Part shown: positions 56,152-64,000 of the stretch, piece after piece
How the letters are laid out: every line of letters starts with the position of its first letter
Position numbering within the stretch: the stretch's first letter is position 1
NCBI GenBank assembly: GCA_963576565.1
Contig: OY755045.1
Location: forward strand, 40,196,667-40,260,666
Direction: 5' to 3'
From: Aspidapion aeneum
Lineage: Eukaryota > Arthropoda > Insecta > Coleoptera > Brentidae
Length of the DNA stretch: 64,000 bases
Made by a program: the position numbers and the translations under genes
Notes under the pieces: model-generated
What the model saw: only the letters and a program-made list of their open reading frames with translations
Database searches by the model: none
What the model was told of the DNA's origin: nothing

Positions 56152-57055
56152 CCATGGAAAGAATTACCCTCTTGCCTCTCCTATACTATTGGATTCCTCA
56201 TATGTTGATAATGTTATAGGAAAGAGCTTGTCAATAGACCATGGCTTGGAGCATTAAAAACAGCTTATTGGATTGTTAAGCTGTGGGGGCTTTGAACTCC
56301 GAAAATGGACCTCAAACTGCCCAGAACTCCTAGCTGCCATTCCAGAAAGCCATCAACAGAATATCTCCTTTGAAGAAAAGGACAACACTGTTTTGAAAAT
56401 TTTGGGCTTACAGTGGAACCCTGCTATTGATGCCTTTTCATATTCTGTTAAGCCAATTAGCAGAGATTGTACCAAGAGAGTTATACTCTCAGAGATTGCT
56501 CGGATCTATGATCCTTTAGGTTTTTTGGCTCCTGTGGTATTGGTTGCCAAGGTTCTTATCCAGCGTCTGTGGCTTGAAAAAAAAAAATGAAAAACCATTT
56601 ATTGATGTTGTTACTCAGTGGCAGCAATATGTCACACAATTACCTTTGTTGTCTACCATTTCTATACCTCGCTATGTGGTAAGACACACAGCTGTTACCA
56701 CAGAAATCCATGGTTTCTGTGATGCTTCTAGTGTAGCTTATGGTGGTGTGATATATGTTCGCCAATTCCACCCAGATGGTAGAATTTCAGTGGCTCTATT
56801 ATGTGCAAAAAATAGAGTTTGCCCACTGAAGACTATATCAATTCCTCGTTTAGAATTGTGTGCTGCCTTGTTGTTAGCAGACCTGATGGAGTTTGTTGTT
56901 ACCAATTTTGAAGTTGTACCTATAGATAAAATCTATGCTTGGTCTGACTCTCAAGTTGCCCTAGCATGGATAAAAACCAGCCCTTCGAAAAGGAAGGTTT
57001 TTGTTGCAAACCGTGTGACAACCATTCAAGAGAAAATCTCTCCTGATTGTTGATA
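56152..57055 (+). pseudogene. BEL RT catalytic part and RNase H, broken
   Basis: The RT catalytic box reads SSYVDNVIGKS (about 56194-56226), with Asn where BEL RT has the second catalytic Asp. A TAA follows near 56256. Downstream are LSEIARIYDPLGFLAPV and an RNase H-like part (FCDASSVAYGGVIYVR, PRLELCAALLLA, AWSDSQVALAWI). An 11-A run at about 56577-56587 marks a frameshift, and a TGA at about 57051 ends the segment. Confidence 0.85.
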
Positions 57056-57141
57056 CCATATAAGTGGTGTTGAGAATCCAGCTGACTGCCTGTCAAGGAG
57101 TTTGCTTCCTAGTCAGTTTGTTGATCACCCTTTGTGGCTCA

Positions 57142-57591
57142 CCGGACCTCCATGGTTGTCGTCTAGTATTGAATTTTGGCCCATTTCCAATAGCATGAAA
57201 GTTGAGGAAATGGATGTACCTATTGAAGAGAATCGTATAGTTCTTGTTACTACTGCACAAGTCCCAGGTGTGCTTCCTACATTGTTGGATAAATTTTCCT
57301 CCATGCGAAAAATCCAGGGAATATTTGCTTATTGTTTGAGGCCCTATCGATTAAAAAGGGATCCGACCGGACCTCCATGGTTGTCGTCTAGTATTGAATT
57401 TTGGCCCATTTCCAATAGCATGAAAGTTGAGGAAATGGATGTACCTATTGAAGAGAATCGTATAGTTCTTGTTACTACTGCACAAGTCCCAGGTGTGCTT
57501 CCTACATTGTTGGATAAATTTTCCTCCATGCGAAAAATCCAGGGAATATTTGCTTATTGTTTGAGGCCCTGTCGATTAAAAAGGGATCCGA
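57142..57591 (+). repeat. 225-bp in-frame tandem duplication
   Basis: 57142-57366 and 57367-57591 are nearly identical (two differences seen). The period of 75 codons keeps the frame open. It duplicates the linker between RNase H and integrase, from GPPWLSS to LKRDPT. Confidence 0.92.
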
Positions 57592-57715
57592 CTTTCCTAG
57601 CTACATCTCAGGCACTCTGTTATGAGGAATTGTACTTTGCACTTTGCATCATGGTTAGGATTGTGCAACAGGAGACTTTTTCTGATGATTTGAAGAGGCT
57701 TCAAAAAAGCGAACC

Positions 57716-58941
57716 ATGTTCCAACCTCTCCGCAAGCTAGCCCCCTTTTTGGACTCCCAGGGTGTCCTTAGGGTGGGGGGACGCATACGTCACACCGATT
57801 TGGCTTATGAAGTTAAGCATCCAATGTTGTTACCACGTGACCATAGACTAACCATGTTAGTGATTGAGAAATGCCATACTGACCATGGGCATCCAGGACC
57901 TTGCCTGTTGGAATACCTCCTTGCCCAACAGTTCTGGATCCTATCTGTTAAACAAGCGATACACAAGGTGATTGCTGATTGTTTCACCTGTGTTCGAACC
58001 AACCCAAAACCATATAATCCCTACATGGGTGACTTACCAAAAACCAGAGTGTCTCAGTTGAAACCCTTTTCCCATGTTAGTGTGGATTTTTTGGGACCAT
58101 TCCAAATTACCTTAGCTAAGCGTCGATGTGCCAAGAGCCAGAAGGCTTATGGATGTATTTTTGTTTGTTTTTCAACTAAGGCCATCTACCTTGAAGCAGT
58201 CTCCGACTTGTCCGCTAAAGCTTTCTTAGCAGCTCTTCGTAGATTCGTAGGGCGAAGAGGGCGTTGCTCCGCGTTGTACAGCGACCAAGGAACTAACCTG
58301 ACTGGGGCTAATAACCTCTTAACTGTGTACTGTTGTCAAGCCGCCGAATCGTTGTCCATCAAGTGGCATTTTAATCCCCCAGCTGGTCCCCACTTTGGTG
58401 ATCTGCACGAGTCTGGAGTGAAATCCACAAAGACACACCTGCGTCGTATTGTTGGCAACCAGATCATGACTTTTGAGTTGATGACAGTTTTAATCCAAAT
58501 AGAGGCCACTCTCAATTCGACACCTCTTTGCAGCCTCAGCCCTGATCCTAACGATTTACAGTCGTTAACACCTGGTCACTTCCTGACCCTCGAACCTTTG
58601 ACCTCCCCACCTGATGAGAAATTGGTAGATTTTAAACAAAATCGATTGACTCGCTGGCAATTGTGCAGCAAATGCACCAGCATTTTTGGCGACGGTGGCA
58701 TATTGAATACCTGCACTCGTTGCAGCAGCGAGAAAAGTGGAACACCCCTGACAATCTTCCTAAGGTTGGTGCACTCGTTGCGTTGAAGGACGAGAATCTG
58801 CCTCCCTTGAGGTGGTCGCTCGGTCGTATTGTTCAAATTTACTCGAGTCCCGACAAAATACCAAGGATAGTTCAAGTAAAAACCGCGAAAGGTTTCCTTG
58901 ACAGACGGTTGGTCAAAGTTTGCCCTTTGCCAGCTCGTTAG
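57716..58941 (+). pseudogene. BEL integrase and DUF5641-type C-terminus
   Basis: The zinc-binding region (HTDHGHPG ... CFTCVRTNP) is followed by the catalytic core with all three acidic residues: Asp in VDFLGPF, Asp in LYSDQGTN, and Glu in FGDLHESGVKS. A frameshift near 58660 moves the C-terminal domain (MQQMHQHFWRRWHIEYLHSL ... PRIVQVKTAKG) to another frame, ending at 58941. A further shift near 57716 separates it from the duplicated linker. Confidence 0.88.
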
Positions 58942-59148
58942 ATACCAATTTACCAATTTCCAAAATCATGTGTGTGATGTCCATTTTAGTTATTTGATTG
59001 CATTGAATCAAATAAATACCAATTAGAATTTTTTGGGATAACATTGAGTTTGCTGCAAGAAATAGTGTGGCAAATAATGTTTAATTTTTATCTTTTATTT
59101 TTTTCTCGTTTGGGCCTGAATCTATTTCGTATAAAAATGTAAGATTTT

Positions 59149-59162
59149 TATGGTGGGGGGAA
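59149..59162 (+). promoter_or_regulatory. BEL polypurine tract
   Basis: A G-rich run (GGTGGGGGGAA) immediately precedes the 3' LTR. Confidence 0.7.
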
Positions 59163-59676
59163 TGGCTAGAAACCATTTGTTTTTATTTTTAATTTAAAAT
59201 TGTTTTTGTTTATTAAAAATGCGGGGTTAAGATTTTTAATAATCACCTGGGTTGTAAAATCCTATTTTGGGAAAAGCGATTTTTAGCACCTTTTTGGGAC
59301 CTTTTTTGGTCATATGACTTTTGTCAGCTTTTGTTAAAATCGCGATAAAACCACGTTTTGACTTTTTGGAAAGCGCCGTCCTGCGCCAGAAAGAGAAAGC
59401 AAAACACTTCCGTCGAAACTTTTGCCGAGAACGCATCGCAACAGAAAAAACCTTAGACCTAATTTTCGGGAGTGAAAACCCGGATCGGCCCTACCATCAC
59501 TGATAAAGACGAGCGAAGCTGCAGAAAACAAACTGGTAAGGCTTAACGTGGGCGAAACTAATTTAAAACATCACAAAATTAACCTTTTTTTATAGAAATC
59601 CCAAAGGGGTGTTTTTCAGGGTATTTTCGTTTTTTGGGGAAAATACCAAGGACCACTCTTTTCGGGACTCCACCCA
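59163..59676 (+). repeat. 3' LTR of BEL/Pao element, 514 bp
   Basis: Begins TGGCTAGAAACC and ends CTCCACCCA just before the TSD TAGGG. It differs from the 5' LTR at about six sites plus the last few bases. Confidence 0.88.
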
Positions 59677-60122
59677 TAGGGTAATTTTATTTTAAAAAGA
59701 TAAACGCTGGTAGTTTTGGATTCTAAATGAACTTTAATGTAAAAAATCATTAATAAATCGAAAGAGTTTTACAATACAAACAAATAAACAAATGCCATGA
59801 CAAACACAGATGACAAAGTCAAATACATGTCAAATATAACAGTTCGCATGCGGTATATGGCGGGTAATTTAAATTAAGTAATGCTAAATCTTGAAGATTT
59901 TAACCTTTTATTATCTTGCATCCTTACAAAAGTTTATTGGAATAACGGGATGGTGTCTGAGAACATTTCACTGAAATTTGGCGGAAATCTGTAGTTCTAT
60001 TTTGAAAATATCATAAAAAACAACTGACCTCCCATAAGACCCAATGTAAAAGTCAGCCCCCCGAAAACAGCTGATTTTTTCAGGGTTGTGACCTGTATTT
60101 TTTTGTTGGCCTTGATAGAACC

Positions 60123-60500
60123 TAAAAAAACTTTGTTGCGCGCCACTGATTCTGCAGGCATGGCGTCGCAACGCACGTGTATAGCAAATTTCCTTCATCT
60201 CCATCGCTCCGGTCTCAACTGTAAGATTTCCTGCCACCGCAAACTCGTAATTGGTATTATACTGCAAATGGCCATGACGCTATCTTTAATTTGTTCCTGA
60301 GCCCTACTGATGTTATGAAACTTAGAGTGCTAGAATTTGCTACGACAATTCCGGACTAATTTTAACTTTTTAGACAATTTTTTCCACACAACCTGTTTTA
60401 GGTTTGAAACATTATTTTTGACGTGCAACCCACTTATAGAGAAGTTTGTCAAATACAAATACGTTAGAACTTAAATACATGTTTAAAAAATCTAAAAGTT
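60123..60500. other. No gene seen
   Basis: Flank beyond MITE P copy 2, with a slightly GC-richer patch at 60130-60260. No recognised feature. Confidence 0.4.
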
Positions 60501-60504
60501 AAAC

Positions 60505-60745
60505 AGTTATGGCTTGCTTTGGAAACAATGGCAAATTTGAATTCGCATACGCGAATTTTCAAGTGCACATGCGTGTGTTTTGTCAGTTGACGCCAAATTT
60601 GTTTTTTGTTTACATTTTGCGTTTGTCATGTAAAATTATGTTTTGTTCTGCAAAACATGTGCGGTTTGTGGCAAAAGGTCCGGATGAAGTAAAGGAGCAC
60701 CATTCCATAGCTAAGTACTTGTACTTGTCTTTATAATTTGTTAAT
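60505..60745 (+). repeat. Dispersed repeat B, copy 2
   Basis: Same-orientation relative of 11826-12115 (shared GCAAATTTGAA, TGCGTGTGTTTTG, TAAGTACTTGTA...CTTTATAATTT). Function unknown. Confidence 0.5.
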
Positions 60746-60963
60746 AAACTTTTTTTTTGTCAAACACACTGTGTTTATTGTATTACAATCTAGTCAGTAA
60801 GACTAATTAGCAATTTTTGTTTTAACTTAATTTACTAGAAAAGTCAGATTTAAACTTATGGTTCACTCAACAGTTCTCCCCGCTTTGTTTAGTCTGTAAC
60901 TCACAATTGTGTTGTGTTTATATCATTATTTTGTTTTATGTGTAATTCACTTAGTTTACTAGC

Positions 60964-63469
60964 TCAAACGGCTTCAATCTTTTTAGTCTTCGAACTAGCA
61001 TAGTATTGTCTAGAAGCTGAATTGCTTCCACATTCACATGGATGGAGTCTATCTTCATGGCTTTTTGCGTACTTTTTTATAGTCCCTGCTACAGTTTCGA
61101 TTTTTAGATCTCGATGAAGGTCACTATTTCGAACGTACCAAGGTGCATTAACAATGTTTCTTAATACTTTGTTTTGAAATCTCTGTACAACTAGAATGTT
61201 ACTCTCTTTAGCACAACCCCATAGTTGAATACCATATGTCCATACTGGTTTCAGTATTTGTCTATAAAGCAGTAACTTATTATGAATTGTTAAATTGGAC
61301 TTCCTTCCAATTAGCCAGTTCATTTTTCTATACCTTATCTCAAGTTCTTCTTTTTTTTCTTAACATGTGTTTTCCAGCGCAATTTAGCATCAAGTGTCAT
61401 ACCTAGATATTTTGCCTGATTCGAATATGGTACTGGAATGTTGTTAATTGTTATTTGTATGTGATTTATATTTTTGTTTGTAAAATCAGCATGAATTGAT
61501 TTGGTTTCATTTAATTTTATTCGCCACTTTGTGGTCCAACTGTGAACTTTGGTGACTGCATCCTGAAGTTTTTCTATGCATTTTTCAATAGATTTTTCTA
61601 CCGTCAATAAACCAGTATCATCGGCAAATGTTGTTAAGTGACAATTTTCTGGCTTTGGGATATCACAAGTGAATAACATATAAGGGCCTAGTATGCTACC
61701 CTGGGGCACGCCGGCTTGAATTTCTTTTAAATTTGAGTATGAGTCTTCCTGTTTTACTCTAAAATGTCTATCAGATATGTATGATTCCAAAATATCCGAA
61801 TATTGTTTTAGCAGAAACCGTTTTAGTTTAAAATTAAGGCCTTCATGCCACACTTTGTCAAATGCTTATGCTACATCTAGAAAAACTGCAGAATAAACTT
61901 TTCCCTCTTCTAGTGCTTTTTCTATTATATTAGTAATTCTGTGTACTTGATCTATCGTGGAATGCTTGTCTCGAAAACCAAATTGATGAGAGGAAATAAT
62001 TTTTTGTCTTTCTTTCCACAGTTTAGGTACATAACTAAGCCTAAAAGACGCATTAATTAGGTTGCATAGTTCTACGATAGCTTTTCTGGGGTGTTGTTTT
62101 ATGACTACCCCGTTAATAAGATCATACCCTGGGGCTTTTTTCGAATGAATATTTTTGATTTCTGTTAATATTTCTTTTGGTGATGTAAGCTTAATATGGT
62201 CCTCGATTTGATGGGGTTCATTTAAATGAAAGTGTTCATCTGGTGCTTCGTGGGGCTGAAATGTTTTTTCTAAATGACTTGCAAAAATATCTGCTTTTTC
62301 TTCGTTACTCCTTGCCCACTGGTTGTTAGATTTTCGTATGGGTGGAATTTGGATAATTGGTCTTTCAAAATCTTTGGTTGCTTTCCAAAGGGAATAGTCG
62401 GTATTTTTATCATCTGCAGGTTCATTAAGAAAATGGCTAATAGATTCATTTTCTTATTACTAGAATTTCTCGCCTAATGCGCTGCGTCATGTTGTTGAGA
62501 TTTGTTTTGTCCCGAGGGTCACGGCTTTGCTGCCACTTTCTACTTAGTTTCCTTTTTTCCAATATAAGGTTTCTAGTTTCTTTAGGATAGTTTTTTCCCT
62601 TAAAAATTCTCTTTGGTTTTGGACTGCTTTCCCAAGCTGCTTGTTGAATATTTGTAACAAAATATCCAACTTCTTTATCGATTTGTTCTGGCGTTTACAA
62701 TAGTACTGATAGGTTTATTTTTTCTGACAGACTTTGTTTAAAACTAATCCAGTCAGTCAGTTTATTAACTAGTGAGATATTTGCTTCTTTCTTTATTATG
62801 TGTTTACTAAGAGTTAGAATGATAGGTGAATGATCTGAGTGTAAATCAAAGCTTTGTTCTATATCTACAAAACTTAAAGATATATTTTTTACTTTAAAAA
62901 AATCAATTAGATCTGGAATTTTTCCTGGATCTGTGGGATAGTATGTGGGCTTACCAGTTGATATCGGCTCACATTGATATTCACTAATAGCTTGCAAAAG
63001 TTCTTTTCCTTTAGAATTCGTCAGTCTAGATCCCCAGTAGGTATTTTTTGCATTAAAGACACCTCCAATTATAAAACGGTTTCCTAATTTTCTGAGAAAA
63101 TTAAGATATTAATTTTTCTTTAGTAAGTGCCTTGGTGGTATATAGACAGCACTTATGACTAATGTAAATGTTTTGGTTTTTACACTTACTAATGTTGCTT
63201 GAATCTCTATGGTTTTATATCCCATCTCCTTATAGTGTGATATATTTTCTTTAATTATTACAGCACTTCCCCCCATGTGCAGTATTGCTAGGCTGAGTTG
63301 TATGATATACTTTATAACCTTTAAATTTAATGTGAGACTGGTTAGTGAAATGCGTTTCTGACACAAGACAGACGTCAATTTTTTCTATGTCTAGAATAAC
63401 TTGCAAGTCTTGCTGATGTTGCAAGAGACCATTGGCATTGCAAGCTAGGATTCTAAGATTACTGACCAT
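60964..63469 (-). pseudogene. Jockey-type LINE ORF2 (endonuclease and RT), broken
   Basis: Starts with MVSNLRILACNANGLLQHQQ at 63469, overlapping the ORF1 stop. The APE-like endonuclease is spread over frames: LVSETHFT, VISAVYIPPRHLL, then LHSDHSPIILTL (the SDH box). The reverse transcriptase follows with HQFGFRDKHST, FLDVA-stop-AFDKVW (TAA in place of a sense codon near 61866), GVPQGSILGP, the intact FADD box (TTFADDTGLL), and KYLGMTLDAKLRWKTHV. About 40 residues between the WKE and HQFGF blocks seem to be deleted. A further shift near 61330 precedes the C-terminal WTYGIQLWGCA region, ending at 60964. It reverse-transcribed its own RNA at chromosomal nicks when active. Confidence 0.85.
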
Positions 63470-64000
63470 TTTGAGGCATATTGGTAGCTCCGTTATTGCT
63501 ACTTTCTAGTTTAGTTAATCGCTCATCAAGTTTGTTCAATTTCTCCAAAATTAATTGTAGTGTTTGTTCCATAGTATTTTGACTACTGATATTAATATCA
63601 GGTATAGTAGCTGTTGCTGCTACTTGGCTGTATGTCCTTGTCACAGAGTTTTGTGTGACTGTGTTTCTTGTCTGTTGGTTTTGTCTATTTGTACTCACGT
63701 TTGGTATGAGATTCGGCTTCTTAGGTTTATTTTTCAATTTTTGTATTTCCTTAGCAACAAGGCATCCTCTGTAGTTAGCAGGATGCTTGCCTTTGGGACA
63801 TTCTACAGTAAGATTTTTCCCGGTGCATTTTACGTAACGTGGTTCTTTAGCGCAATATTTTTGCGTGTGTCCATAAGATTGACATCTTTTGCATTGAGGG
63901 ACTAACTTTGAGGTTTTTAGTGCTTTTATTTCCACTTCAATCCCAAGGATACCAAAAATTTTGTTGATATCTTCATCGTGGCTAAATGTGAGCATAAACA
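63459..64000 (-). CDS. Jockey-type LINE ORF1 (Gag-like), partial
   Basis: The minus-strand frame runs off the right edge of the window and stops at 63459. It has a CCHC knuckle (CKRCQSYGHTQKYC), a degenerate second one around VKCTGKNLTVECP, then CPKGKHPANYRGC. This is the knuckle series typical of Jockey-clade ORF1, which binds element RNA. A Gln/Thr/Asn-rich linker and a terminal coiled coil (LILEKLNKLDERLTKLES) follow. Its stop overlaps the ATG of ORF2 by 11 bases. The N-terminus is not in the window. No lesion is seen in this part, although ORF2 is broken. Confidence 0.8.
   Translation of the reverse strand, partial: FMLTFSHDEDINKIFGILGIEVEIKALKTSKLVPQCKRCQSYGHTQKYCAKEPRYVKCTGKNLTVECPKGKHPANYRGCLVAKEIQKLKNKPKKPNLIPNVSTNRQNQQTRNTVTQNSVTRTYSQVAATATIPDINISSQNTMEQTLQLILEKLNKLDERLTKLESSNNGATNMPQNGQ

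Larger units (their letters stand above)
52589..59676 (+). mobile_element. BEL/Pao LTR retrotransposon, 7.1 kb, coding region broken
   Basis: The 5-bp TSD TAGGG (52584-52588, 59677-59681) and TG...CA LTRs define it. Internal order is DUF1759-type gag, zinc-knuckle region, DUF1758-type protease, RT/RNase H, integrase and DUF5641-type C-terminus, which identifies BEL/Pao. It sits inside MITE P copy 2. LTR similarity is about 98.8 percent by eye, suggesting recent insertion despite many coding lesions. Confidence 0.9.
52206..60114. mobile_element. hAT-like MITE 'P', copy 2, split by BEL element
   Basis: The left part is 52206-52588 and the right part 59677-60114. The termini equal those of copy 1 (6171-6776). 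TSDs GTAGAACC (52198-52205) and ATAGAACC (60115-60122) match at 7 of 8 bases. It has about 200 bp more interior sequence than copy 1, so copy 1 is a deletion derivative. Confidence 0.75.

Overview
The window reads as a repeat-dense, AT-rich insect nuclear sequence. A beetle is my best guess from the mix of hAT, mariner, PIF, BEL, Ty3 and Jockey elements, but nothing in the sequence fixes the species. No bacterial-style gene organisation is present. Apart from a few exon-like islands, almost everything recognisable is mobile DNA, much of it nested. Several insertions are dated or validated by target-site duplications (TSDs) or by a paralogous empty site inside the same window.

Layout. 1-5.2 kb: tRNA-like SINE head, a LINE tail scrap, a hAT MITE with a perfect 8-bp TSD. 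5.27-7.43 kb: a palindromic foldback-like element carrying two later MITEs. 8.26-8.31 kb: a complete type I hammerhead ribozyme motif, followed by a TA-flanked nested MITE (8.44-9.03 kb). 9.6-10.2 kb: hAT MITE. 11.29-11.43 kb (minus): a terminal host-gene exon. 12.17-13.37 kb: a hAT element with a transposase remnant. 13.93-16.87 kb: a PIF/Harbinger-like element with TAA TSD; its empty site survives in an inverted repeat copy at 36.9-38.6 kb. 18.4-36.3 kb: a second foldback-like palindrome with GC-rich 16-bp minisatellite tips, split by an intact 16.3-kb Ty3/gypsy retrotransposon (LTRs 2972 bp, TSD ACTA, tRNA-Lys-type primer site, 5.3-kb leader, gag, pol reached by a -1 shift at GGGAAAA).

36.3-36.45 kb: exon-like ORF with NLS and KEN box. 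37.4-38.4 kb (minus): LINE fragment with TSD. 39.25-39.84 kb: element capped by hairpins at both ends. 42.63-42.86 kb (minus): coiled-coil host exon whose splice phase fits the 11.3-kb terminal exon, so most of the left two-thirds of the window may be one approximately 31-kb intron. 43.6-44.4 kb: degenerate tandem array. 44.6-45.5 kb: Crypton-like tyrosine recombinase pseudogene. 45.91-46.02 kb: a near-perfect 107-nt hairpin. 46.67-46.90 kb: possible terminal exon. 47.5-48.8 kb: hAT MITE and a mariner-like remnant. 49.4-51.06 kb: minisatellite, tandem repeats with an embedded MITE, and a second hammerhead-like motif. 51.7-60.1 kb: LINE fragment, then a hAT-like MITE, itself split by a BEL/Pao element (52589-59676). 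60.96-64 kb (minus): a decayed Jockey-type LINE running off the right edge.

How it works together: the gypsy element has all cis and trans parts for retrotransposition except an envelope gene and appears very recent. BEL, Jockey, Crypton, mariner and hAT coding regions are broken. The least expected signals are the two hammerhead motifs, the LTR edge that contains a second copy of its own LTR/primer-site junction, and the foldback palindromes rich in ATGGCGG motifs.
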